From contig JAAZNR010000453.1 of NCBI GenBank assembly GCA_012798155.1, positions 1 through 8,576 on the forward strand: a DNA stretch of 8,576 nucleotides. Direction: 5' to 3'. Made by a program: the position numbers and the translations under genes. The notes below the pieces were generated by a model, which was not told the DNA's origin, searched no databases, and was given only the letters and a program-made list of their open reading frames with translations. Shown piece after piece: positions 1 through 5,729 of this stretch. The first letter of the stretch is position 1; each line of letters begins with the position of its first letter. This stretch comes from Thermogutta sp. (GTDB taxonomy: Bacteria > Planctomycetota > Planctomycetia > Pirellulales > Thermoguttaceae).

Positions 1-36
1 ATGGGAAGGCCGCGGTTCGAGGGAGGCTTGTTCGAG

Positions 37-65
37 TTGCCGCGGAGCGACGGGTTTCCTATACT
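37..65 (+). promoter_or_regulatory. Sigma70-like promoter for the CBS protein gene
   Basis: A -35-like TTGCCG (37-42) is followed after exactly 17 nt by TATACT (60-65), a 5/6 match to the -10 consensus. Transcription would start near 72, giving a leader of about 60 nt before the CBS gene. The -35 box matches consensus at only 4 of 6 positions, and no other promoter is seen before that gene. This is a sequence match only. Confidence 0.5.
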
Positions 66-132
66 TCGATTGTGAAAATAGCGGCCATCGGTAATCCAAC
101 AAGACGGTTCAGGTCCGAGGAGGTCCCATTCC

Positions 133-576
133 GTGACGGCGCTTCGCGAAATCTTGGTGAAAAAGGGAACGCATGTGTACACGGTGGCCCCCGACGCCAC
201 GCTTCAAGACGTCGTGGACGAGCTGGTTCAGCACAACATCGGGGCCGTCTTGGTTTGCCTTCGCGATCCCGCGGGGGGTGAAAAGGTGCTGGGTATCGTG
301 TCCGAACGCGACGTCTTGCGGCGCTGTGCAGTTTCGGATCGGCCGCTGCGAGATTGGAAGGCCGAAGAGGTCATGAGTCGGAATCTGGTGACCGCTTGCC
401 CGGATGACTCCGTGGGGGATGTGCTCAAGACCATGACGGTCAACCGCATCCGGCACTTGCCCGTCCTTCAGGAGGGCAAGCTGGTCGGGATCGTCTCCAT
501 CGGCGACCTCGTGAAGTCGCAACTGGACGAATTGGCGGTGGAGAACCGCTTCATGAAGGACTACATCCAGAGCTGA
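133..576 (+). CDS. Two-CBS-domain protein (CBS pair)
   Basis: This 147-residue cytosolic protein is made almost entirely of two CBS domains, which usually pair as a Bateman module and bind adenine nucleotides or S-adenosyl ligands. CBS1 spans about residues 10-66 and ends in GIVSERDVLR. CBS2 spans about 79-134 with RHLPVL followed by GIVSIGDLV. Both repeats keep the G-I-V-S-x-x-D signature (Ser57/Asp60 and Ser122/Asp125), whose Asp normally contacts the ligand ribose, so binding at both sites is plausible. No catalytic or DNA-binding domain is attached, so it probably acts as a stand-alone regulator; the partner is unknown. The start is GTG at 133, preceded 9 nt upstream by a strong GAGGAGG ribosome site (117-123). 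It has its own promoter-like site and converges on the esterase gene. The family call is secure; the function is not. Confidence 0.93.
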   Translation: MTALREILVKKGTHVYTVAPDATLQDVVDELVQHNIGAVLVCLRDPAGGEKVLGIVSERDVLRRCAVSDRPLRDWKAEEVMSRNLVTACPDDSVGDVLKTMTVNRIRHLPVLQEGKLVGIVSIGDLVKSQLDELAVENRFMKDYIQS

Positions 577-581
577 ATCCG

Positions 582-594
582 GGGCTAAAAGCCC
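582..594. terminator. Small hairpin between convergent genes, possible bidirectional terminator
   Basis: GGGCT (582-586), loop AAA, AGCCC (590-594) forms a compact 5-bp stem starting 5 nt after the CBS stop codon. On the minus strand it lies about 100 nt beyond the esterase stop codon. The T-rich part on the minus strand is inside the loop and no clear U-tract follows on either strand, so it is at best a weak intrinsic terminator. The rest of 577-692 shows no gene. Confidence 0.3.
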
Positions 595-692
595 GAGCCG
601 CGGCCTCTCGCGATAGGGCTTGCCGCCAAGACTCATGCCGCAGGGATTCCGTAGTGAATGCGAGGCGCGTCGCTCCGCGCGTCCCGCGATGG

Positions 693-2012
693 TCACTGCC
701 CGCTACGGAAGAAGTGCTTGTCGGCGAAATCGAGGTAGCACCGCCAATCGTATTCCGTTAGATCGTGTTTCCCGGTGCGCACGTGGTATCCGATCGTTCC
801 CATCACGGGGTGATCGGGCGGCGGCATCTCATCAGCAGGCAAGCCGTCTTTTCCTAATAGTTGATATACGGGAGAAGCGGCCTTGGCTGCCAAGAATTCA
901 CCCTTGGGGTCCGCCCATAGGTCCTCGGAAGCGCTGGCTACATATACGGGCCGCGGCGCTATCAGGGCGATCAGCTCATGCTGATCGAAGGGGAGTTCAT
1001 CCTCGCGGTCTCCGTACTTCTTGAAGTTTTCGCAGAACCAATGGGGAAACGCCGCGTTGATGCGTGCCACAGTCTCCCCGAAGCGGCGCCGGCTGAGGGC
1101 CGCCCCGCCGCAGCCCGAGTCGTTGGAGATCACGATCGCGAACCGCTCGTCCTGGGCCCCGGCCCACAATGCGGTCTTGCCGAGCCGGGAGTGGCCCAAC
1201 ACGGCGACCTTGCCGGCATCGACGTCGGGATCGGTTTCGAGGTAATCCATGGCTCGACTCAACCCCCAGGCCCAGGCCCCGATGGAACCCCATTCGTCCG
1301 GCGCGGGCCGCGTTTGCCCTTCCTTGTAAAACAGCGGATGGACGCCGTTTTGAAAACCGTCATCGAAGTCGGGGTCCAGATCGCCGTAATAGATCGTGGC
1401 AAGACCGTAGCCGCGGCTGAGAATCAACTCCACGGGCCAGCGACCGGCCGAGGTGCCCCGCGACGCCTCCGTGGCCTGATGGTTGACGACGCCCTTGCCG
1501 GGATTGTCGCGCATCCAACTCTTGGAAAGCGTAATGCCGGGGTCGGCATGAATTGTGTGATTCCCGAAGAAATTCAGGCCCAAGAAAACCGGCACGGGCC
1601 GCCGGGCCTGCTTGGGCAAGTATAGCAACACATCCATTTTGGGACCCGTCTCCTTTGCCGAAGAAAAGTAAACGACTATTTCTTTTCTGACCGCGGCGCC
1701 GCCCAGCGCGTTTTCCTCCGTCGATCGGACGTGGAACGTCATGTCGGCCGGGCGGCCGGGGGACTTGCCGTACATTTCCCCGGCAAAGAGCGCGAGCAGC
1801 TCGGGGCGTCGCTTGTTCCTCCACGTGTCGGCGTCCCGGACGACCGTTCCGTCTTGGCAAAGCAAGGGGTCCGGCAGAGTATACGCGGGAACCAGGCTTT
1901 CGTCGTAGTTCACGGCGGCCTGCTCGGCCGATGCGGGTTGCCGGGCGACGCAGGCGAGGACCGCGATGCCGACCAAAGCCCACGGCAAACCACGTGCACG
2001 ATCCCGTTTCAT
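693..2012 (-). CDS. Secreted CE15-type (glucuronoyl esterase-like) alpha/beta hydrolase
   Basis: This 439-residue exported serine esterase looks like carbohydrate esterase family 15, whose known members cleave ester bonds between lignin alcohols and 4-O-methyl-glucuronate on xylan. The N-terminus has a charged start, a hydrophobic stretch (about 10-21) and a likely signal peptidase site after ASA (residue 29). The nucleophile elbow is GHSRLGK with Ser275, followed by the family-typical [14 protein letters not shown]. The likely catalytic His416 lies in [12 protein letters not shown], and Asp364 sits in [10 protein letters not shown]. The longer reading back to 2174 was rejected: ATG at 2012 has GAGAGGAG (minus strand, 2028-2021) 8 nt upstream and places the signal peptide correctly. 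It lies downstream of the permease on the same strand. CE15 and acetyl-xylan-esterase-like annotations overlap in databases, so the exact substrate is an inference. Confidence 0.85.
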   Translation of the reverse strand: MKRDRARGLPWALVGIAVLACVARQPASAEQAAVNYDESLVPAYTLPDPLLCQDGTVVRDADTWRNKRRPELLALFAGEMYGKSPGRPADMTFHVRSTEENALGGAAVRKEIVVYFSSAKETGPKMDVLLYLPKQARRPVPVFLGLNFFGNHTIHADPGITLSKSWMRDNPGKGVVNHQATEASRGTSAGRWPVELILSRGYGLATIYYGDLDPDFDDGFQNGVHPLFYKEGQTRPAPDEWGSIGAWAWGLSRAMDYLETDPDVDAGKVAVLGHSRLGKTALWAGAQDERFAIVISNDSGCGGAALSRRRFGETVARINAAFPHWFCENFKKYGDREDELPFDQHELIALIAPRPVYVASASEDLWADPKGEFLAAKAASPVYQLLGKDGLPADEMPPPDHPVMGTIGYHVRTGKHDLTEYDWRCYLDFADKHFFRSGQ

Positions 2013-2020
2013 GGCTGCGA

Positions 2021-2028
2021 CTCCTCTC
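2021..2028 (-). promoter_or_regulatory. Ribosome binding site fixing the esterase start
   Basis: On the minus strand GAGAGGAG lies 8 nt before ATG 2012. It supports that start over the in-frame ATG at 2174. The extra 54 residues from 2174 would be Arg-rich, would precede the signal peptide and would overlap the permease stop region. Confidence 0.75.
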
Positions 2029-2046
2029 GACCGATTTGTGTTGTTT

Positions 2047-2087
2047 GTGTGCCCAGGGTAGCGTCTTCGTGTGCCAAGGGTAGCGTC
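2047..2087. repeat. Imperfect 22-bp-period tandem repeat upstream of the esterase
   Basis: GTGTGCCCAGGGTAGCGTC (2047-2065) and GTGTGCCAAGGGTAGCGTC (2069-2087) differ at one of 19 positions and are separated by TTC, a period of 22 bp, or about two helical turns. On the minus strand they lie 35-75 nt before the esterase ATG, where promoter or operator elements would be expected. They could be paired regulator sites or a duplicated fragment of a dispersed GTGCCA-type repeat. No convincing -10/-35 pair was found beside them. Confidence 0.7.
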
Positions 2088-2154
2088 AACGAACGCCGTC
2101 GCCCCGGCCGCGGCGAAACGCGACGTCCGCCCATTCGCCAAAAGCCGGCTTTGC

Positions 2155-2168
2155 GGCACGGCAGTGCC
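2155..2168 (-). terminator. Hairpin just after the permease stop codon
   Basis: GGCAC, loop of four, GTGCC (2155-2168) starts 13 nt beyond the permease TAG on the minus strand. It is followed by a perfect 12-bp palindrome, AAAGCCGGCTTT (2141-2152), with one further T after it on the minus strand. The stem is only 5 bp and the U-tract is short, so termination would be partial and read-through to the esterase is possible. Confidence 0.3.
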
Positions 2169-2181
2169 AGGCATGGCAGCG

Positions 2182-4035
2182 CTAGAACGGCCAAATGCGG
2201 GGCGCCAGCGTCACGGTGACGACGGTGTTCAGGATATTCATGGGAATGCCTGCCCGCAAGTAATCGGAGAACCGGTAATTGCCCGGCCCATAAACCATCA
2301 GATTCGTCTGATACCCCAGCGGCGTGGCGAAGGAGGCCGAGGCGGCCATCATGATACTGACCACGAACGGGATGGGATTGACGCCCAGCGTGTTTGCCGC
2401 GGCCAGGGCAAAGGGAAACATCAAGGCGGCCGCGGCGTTGTTGGTGACCATCTCCGTGAGCACCGAGGTGATTAGGTGAACGAACAGCAACGCAATCCAG
2501 GGATTGTGTCCGGCCAATTCGATCAGCGAACCCGCGATCAGGGAGGCCGCCCCCGTCTTTTCCAGAGCTTGGCCGACCCCCAGCGCCGCGCCGATCGTCA
2601 CCAGAAGCTGCCAATCGACGGCCCGCCGCGCCTCGGTGAGGGTGCAGCAACGCAGGAGAATCATTGCAGCGGCGCCTAGCAGGGCGCCCTTCAACATGGT
2701 GATCCTGCCGAAAGCCGCCCTCACGGAGCCGATTTGGATCGTAACGTCGCCCAGGGATTCGCTGAGCGAGACGACGAAGACCATGATCGCCAGGATGATC
2801 AGGGCGGCGGCGGCCTTCTCGAAACGGGGCGGGCGAGAATCCTCCAGTCGGCTGAGAAGATAGAAATCCCGGCTGTGCCGATGCGTCTCCATGAAAGACG
2901 GGTGCGCCTCCAAAAGCACGGTATCGCCGCGACGCAGAACGATATCGCCGATCTTTCCCGGCAATCGCTCCCCTTCCCTCGCCACGGCGATCACCACGGC
3001 GTTGTACACGGAGCGAAAACGGCCGTCGCGAACGGTCTTGCCGACCAAGGGGCAGCGGTCGCTGATGACGGCCTCGATCAGGCAGCGTTGCGAACGCGGC
3101 GCATCCAGCTTGAAGACCTGGTTCGTCGCGGGAACGAGGCCGCGCATCTTTTGCAGATCGCGTACCGACTCCACGACGCCGACGAATACGAGTCTGTCGT
3201 TCGCCCGCAGCTTCTCTTTGGGAGAGACGGCCGGCAAGACCTCTCCATCCCGGTTGATTTCCGCCAGATAAAGCCCCGGCAGGTGGCGCAAACCCGCCTC
3301 CTCGATGGTCTTCCCCACGAGCGGACTGCCGATCTCGACCTCCATTTCGGTGATGTACCGTCGGGGGTCCTCACGGACGGGCGCGGCCGACTGGCGGTTT
3401 GGCAGCAATAATCGATGGGTCAACACAACGAAAAGGATCCCGATCACGGCCATGGGAACGCCCACCCAACTGATGTCCAAGAGTCCCAGACCCCGCGGTA
3501 GGGCGGGTCCTCCTGCCGCCTGGGTCTGATCCGCGGCCCGGATCAAGAGGCCGTTCACCACCAAGTTGGTGCTGGTTCCGATCATGGTGCAGGTACCGCC
3601 CAGGATGGCGGCGTAACTGAGCGGCAGGAGCACCTTGGAGGGCGTGATCCGGTGTTGCCGCGCCCAGTCGCTGACGGCCGAAATCAACATTGCGACGACC
3701 GGAGTGTTATTGACGAAGGCGCTCAAGGCGGCGGTGGGAGCCATGACCCGCAGGATCGCCCCGGCCGTGGTTTTCGGGCGACCGAAGATCCGCTCCGCGA
3801 GTGAGGTCACGGCGCCTGTTTCCGTCAATCCCGCGCCGACCACGAACAGCACCGCGATTGTGATCATTCCCTCATTCGAGAACCCCGACAGGGCCTCGCT
3901 GCTGGTAAGAACGCCCGAAAACAGAAGCACGGCCAGCGCGCCCATCAGGACCGCATCCGGCGGGATTCTGGTTAAGGCGAGGACCAAGAAGACTCCCACC
4001 AACACGCACAGAGCGAGGACGGCTGCAAATGTCAT
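2182..4035 (-). CDS. SLC13/DASS-family anion permease with two TrkA-C (RCK_C) domains
   Basis: This 617-residue inner-membrane transporter belongs to the divalent anion:Na+ symporter/SLC13 group, which imports dicarboxylates, sulfate or related anions. An N-terminal half with about six hydrophobic segments (1-212) carries the helical-hairpin signature [11 protein letters not shown] (107-117) and the substrate/Na+ motif GTSTNL (153-158). A cytosolic insert follows with two TrkA-C domains, about 228-298 and 318-385, each with a P-L-V-G-K-T core. The C-terminal half (about 405-615) repeats the hairpin as [15 protein letters not shown] (527-541) and the second motif in [10 protein letters not shown] (570-579). 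This inverted-repeat plan with RCK_C inserts is a known permease subtype. The ATG at 4035 leaves a normal first helix; no strong Shine-Dalgarno is visible. A near-consensus promoter lies about 650 bp upstream. The substrate cannot be told from sequence. Confidence 0.9.
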   Translation of the reverse strand: MTFAAVLALCVLVGVFLVLALTRIPPDAVLMGALAVLLFSGVLTSSEALSGFSNEGMITIAVLFVVGAGLTETGAVTSLAERIFGRPKTTAGAILRVMAPTAALSAFVNNTPVVAMLISAVSDWARQHRITPSKVLLPLSYAAILGGTCTMIGTSTNLVVNGLLIRAADQTQAAGGPALPRGLGLLDISWVGVPMAVIGILFVVLTHRLLLPNRQSAAPVREDPRRYITEMEVEIGSPLVGKTIEEAGLRHLPGLYLAEINRDGEVLPAVSPKEKLRANDRLVFVGVVESVRDLQKMRGLVPATNQVFKLDAPRSQRCLIEAVISDRCPLVGKTVRDGRFRSVYNAVVIAVAREGERLPGKIGDIVLRRGDTVLLEAHPSFMETHRHSRDFYLLSRLEDSRPPRFEKAAAALIILAIMVFVVSLSESLGDVTIQIGSVRAAFGRITMLKGALLGAAAMILLRCCTLTEARRAVDWQLLVTIGAALGVGQALEKTGAASLIAGSLIELAGHNPWIALLFVHLITSVLTEMVTNNAAAALMFPFALAAANTLGVNPIPFVVSIMMAASASFATPLGYQTNLMVYGPGNYRFSDYLRAGIPMNILNTVVTVTLAPRIWPF

Positions 4036-4053
4036 TCGGCAAGGTGTCCCGTC

Positions 4054-4076
4054 AAAAATCGGCCACGCTTTCGTGG
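4054..4076 (-). terminator. Terminator-like hairpin in the permease leader
   Basis: On the minus strand CCACG, loop AAAG, CGTGG (4076-4063) is followed after 4 nt by TTTTT (4058-4054). It ends 18 nt before the permease ATG, so any transcript arriving from upstream passes through it. A 5-bp stem is short for an intrinsic terminator. It could end an upstream non-coding transcript or act as an attenuator. Confidence 0.35.
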
Positions 4077-4144
4077 ATAGGCAATGATCCCCGGCATTCC
4101 TTCACGCCATCCAGCTCGGGGAATCGCGACCGAGGTCGAATGTA

Positions 4145-4152
4145 TTCACAAG
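4145..4152. repeat. Left 8-bp target-site duplication
   Basis: TTCACAAG directly abuts the left terminal inverted repeat and is repeated exactly at 4449-4456, in the same orientation, abutting the right end. Eight bases is the duplication length known for the IS66 family. Confidence 0.8.
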
Positions 4153-4193
4153 GTAGCCGTTCACGCCCCGGGAAGCGAGGCGAAGGCCGGTGT

Positions 4194-4222
4194 CTGGGGG
4201 CTTCGCTGCGCTACGACCCCAG
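4194..4222. repeat. Hairpin repeat inside the MITE-like element
   Basis: CTGGGG (4194-4199) and CCCCAG (4217-4222) form a 6-bp stem around a 17-nt loop containing GCTTCGCTGCGC. I associate this GGGGCTTCGCTGCGCTACGACCCC-type palindrome with dispersed planctomycete intergenic repeats, from memory and without a search. Confidence 0.5.
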
Positions 4223-4269
4223 CCACCCGGCGGCTCGGCGCGTCTGCCGGCTTGCCCGACGGCGCGCAG

Positions 4270-4381
4270 GGTGGCACGCCCAGAGCGAAGCGATGGGCGC
4301 GGTCGGCGTGCTCGCGGAGTCTGCCACGCCCTTCGGTCCTGACGGACCTCAGGGACGTGCCACCAACTCACCGTGCCACCC
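4270..4381. repeat. GTGCCAC repeat cluster inside the MITE-like element
   Basis: GGTGGCACG (4270-4278) and CGTGCCACC (4356-4364) form a perfect 9-bp inverted repeat enclosing about 77 nt. A third copy, CCGTGCCACCC, lies at 4371-4381 and a related TGCCACGCCC at 4322-4331. Within it, GGTCC TGAC GGACC (4335-4348) is a tight hairpin. The cluster is therefore highly foldable and probably non-coding. It resembles multi-copy GTGCCAC repeats of planctomycete genomes. Confidence 0.6.
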
Positions 4382-4448
4382 AACTCACGGCGTGCAAACG
4401 TGTCGCTCGCCTCCGTAAAGGATCAGGCTCCATCGCGTGAACGGTTAC

Positions 4449-4456
4449 TTCACAAG
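4449..4456. repeat. Right 8-bp target-site duplication
   Basis: TTCACAAG directly follows the right terminal inverted repeat and is identical to 4145-4152. The bases just outside the two copies differ (A at 4144, C at 4448), so the duplication is exactly 8 bp. Confidence 0.8.
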
Positions 4457-4649
4457 TTTATTCCCTGCATAGCCGGGGACACAATTGAAGCGACGGCAGG
4501 GGCCTGCGGAGAGAGGTCGGCTTGCGGTTGCGGAGCCAAGCCCCCCGCCGTGTGTGCGTCCCACGGTCGAGGCGTCGTCATGCGGCCGAATTCACCGGTA
4601 GGGGCGACTTGCGAGGTATTTCGTCACCGGCGGAGTTCGTATACACCAG

Positions 4650-4659
4650 TATCATGATA
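4650..4659. promoter_or_regulatory. Operator-like palindrome TATCATGATA
   Basis: A perfect 10-bp palindrome lies at the expected start point of transcription from the adjacent minus-strand promoter, about 6-7 nt past its -10 box. This position would suit a repressor site. A 10-bp palindrome can occur by chance, though it is AT-rich in GC-rich surroundings. Confidence 0.35.
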
Positions 4660-4665
4660 ATCGTA

Positions 4666-4694
4666 CTTATATTGCGTGCATTCGCCGCTGTCAA
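4666..4694 (-). promoter_or_regulatory. Near-consensus sigma70 promoter on the minus strand
   Basis: On the minus strand a perfect -35 TTGACA (4694-4689) is followed after exactly 17 nt by TATAAG (4671-4666), a 5/6 match to the -10 box. Transcription would start near 4659 and run towards the permease, whose ATG is about 620 nt away. It could drive the permease with a long leader, or a non-coding RNA ending at the hairpin at 4054-4076. The MITE-like element lies between promoter and gene. Confidence 0.55.
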
Positions 4695-4810
4695 GGTCGG
4701 TCCTGTCCCCAATCCTGCCTACGGGCATCTCGAAAGTAAGATTGCGCCCTCCGACATGCAATGGGATTGAGCCTACCCGGCACGCCTGCGAACGGCGGGA
4801 GGTTACAATA

Positions 4811-4844
4811 GAGCTTGCATTGCACCGGAACTCGCATTGCACCG
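4811..4844. repeat. Adjacent 17-bp tandem repeat upstream of folE
   Basis: The 17-mer at 4811-4827 and the directly adjoining one at 4828-4844 match at 15 of 17 positions and share the core GCATTGCACCG. They start just downstream of the -10-like TACAAT (4804-4809) and 121 bp before the folE ATG. Confidence 0.7.
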
Positions 4845-4916
4845 ATCCCTGAGCCGGCTGGGAAGGTTTGAGATGCATCGAAGACTCGGTCTCGGTCGGC
4901 ATAGGATCCCCGGCCC

Positions 4917-4942
4917 GAGCAATATCCACGAGCAATATCCAC
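4917..4942. repeat. Perfect 13-bp tandem duplication upstream of folE
   Basis: GAGCAATATCCAC occurs twice back to back (4917-4929, 4930-4942), ending 22 nt before the folE ATG. It is either a recent slippage duplication or a paired site in the folE leader. Confidence 0.8.
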
Positions 4943-4964
4943 CTGTCTAGTCGAGATTCGCGAG

Positions 4965-5696
4965 ATGAAAGACAGCGCCAAGCCGGTTTCCCAATCGTCG
5001 TCAGAGAATCCACCCGGACCAATTCCTCCCGAGAGGCATCCCGAAAGACCTGAAGTGCCAAAAGACGCGGATGGGGTCGGCCGGACGTCCGGGGAGGCGG
5101 CCGAGGCCCTGCCCGAACTTGCCGGTCATCCCGTTGATTTGCAGGCGATCGAGGAGGCCGTGCGGACGATCCTCCGGGCCGTGGGCGAGGATCCCGACCG
5201 CGAGGGTCTTCGCGAGACTCCGCGGCGGGTGGCGCGGATGTACGCGGAATTGTTCAAGGGGCTGCGATCGGACCCGCGACGCCATTTGCAAAAGGTCTTT
5301 ACGGAACGCTACGATGAGGTGGTCTTGGTCAAGGACATCAGCTTCGAAAGCACGTGCGAGCACCATCTGATGCCGTTCATGGGCAAGGCGCATATCGCTT
5401 ATCTGCCCGGCGGCAAGGTGGTCGGATTGAGCAAGCTGGCGCGCGTCGTCGAGGACATCGCGCGGCGGCCGCAGGTTCAGGAAAGAATGACGGAGTCCAT
5501 CGCCGACTTGTTGGTAGAAGAACTTCAAGTGCGAGGGGTCGCGGTCGTGGTGGAAGCCATTCACACCTGCATGACCGTGCGGGGCGTGCGGAAACCGGGC
5601 AGCATTTGCGTGACCTCCGCCATGCGCGGCGCCTTCCGGAACAATCCTTCCACCCGGGCCGAAGTCATGACCCTCATCTTCGGCAACCACAAGTAG
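4965..5696 (+). CDS. folE: GTP cyclohydrolase I (FolE, type IA)
   Basis: FolE converts GTP to 7,8-dihydroneopterin triphosphate, the first step of tetrahydrofolate and other pterin synthesis, as a cytosolic zinc-dependent oligomer. The 243-residue protein has the full core from about residue 56. The zinc ligands are Cys131 and His134 in [10 protein letters not shown] and Cys202 in HTCMTVRG. His133 of the CEHH motif is kept, as are [27 protein letters not shown] residues of the GTP pocket. The first ~52 residues are Pro/Glu-rich and look disordered; they have no counterpart in short bacterial FolE. The ATG at 4965 has no clear Shine-Dalgarno, and in-frame GTG 5055 or TTG 5139 could also serve. 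The next gene begins 33 bp after the stop on the same strand, so co-transcription is likely. The function call is secure; the exact start is uncertain. Confidence 0.96.
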   Translation: MKDSAKPVSQSSSENPPGPIPPERHPERPEVPKDADGVGRTSGEAAEALPELAGHPVDLQAIEEAVRTILRAVGEDPDREGLRETPRRVARMYAELFKGLRSDPRRHLQKVFTERYDEVVLVKDISFESTCEHHLMPFMGKAHIAYLPGGKVVGLSKLARVVEDIARRPQVQERMTESIADLLVEELQVRGVAVVVEAIHTCMTVRGVRKPGSICVTSAMRGAFRNNPSTRAEVMTLIFGNHK

Positions 5697-5729
5697 GACC
5701 GATCGTCACGAGGGCCGGCGGCGACCGGA

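Larger units (their letters stand above)
4153..4448. mobile_element. 296-bp MITE-like non-autonomous element, IS66-like ends
   Basis: The left end is GTAGCCGTTCACGC (4153-4166). The right end is GCGTGAACGGTTAC (4435-4448), whose reverse complement GTAACCGTTCACGC matches the left end at 13 of 14 positions. Both ends are immediately flanked by the same 8-mer, TTCACAAG. Terminal inverted repeats plus a perfect 8-bp direct duplication are the hallmark of a DDE-type insertion. IS66-family elements typically end in 5'-GTAA and duplicate 8 bp, so I infer an IS66-mobilised element. Open frames cross it, but none resembles a transposase, so it cannot move itself. Its interior carries hairpins and GTGCCAC repeats. 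It splits the region upstream of the permease and would add about 300 nt to a leader begun at the 4666-4694 promoter. The boundaries are secure by inspection; the family assignment is moderate. Confidence 0.8.
4457..4964. other. Gene-free stretch before folE
   Basis: About 500 bp without a recognisable gene. Open frames cross it on both strands, but their products resemble no family I know and are rich in Arg and Ser, typical of chance frames in GC-rich DNA. It contains the minus-strand promoter and palindrome (4650-4694), two tandem repeats (4811-4844 and 4917-4942), a lone -10-like TACAAT (4804-4809) on the plus strand with no matching -35, and a GGTCCTGTCCCCAAT segment (4699-4713). That last segment resembles sequence I associate with REP or transposase surroundings, by memory only. 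Confidence 0.6.

Noticed and set aside
1..75. A short open stretch from ATG 1 to TGA 73-75 as the end of an upstream gene
   Set aside because: Only 24 codons are visible with no recognisable motif, and the promoter of the CBS gene overlaps it; it cannot be supported.
978..1625. A 215-codon plus-strand open frame inside the esterase
   Set aside because: It is antisense to a well-supported CE15 gene and has no family resemblance; long antisense frames are common at this GC content.
2013..2174. A longer esterase beginning at ATG 2174
   Set aside because: The extra 54 residues are Arg-rich, come before a good signal peptide, overlap repeat DNA and lack a ribosome site, whereas ATG 2012 has GAGAGGAG at the right distance.
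4029..4440. Plus-strand open frames of 118-129 codons upstream of the permease
   Set aside because: They are built mostly from the mobile element and its repeats, are Arg/Pro-rich, and show no recognisable domain.
4624..5061. A 145-codon minus-strand open frame before and overlapping folE
   Set aside because: It overlaps the start of folE, resembles no known family, and runs through both tandem repeats and the promoter-like site; it is a chance frame.
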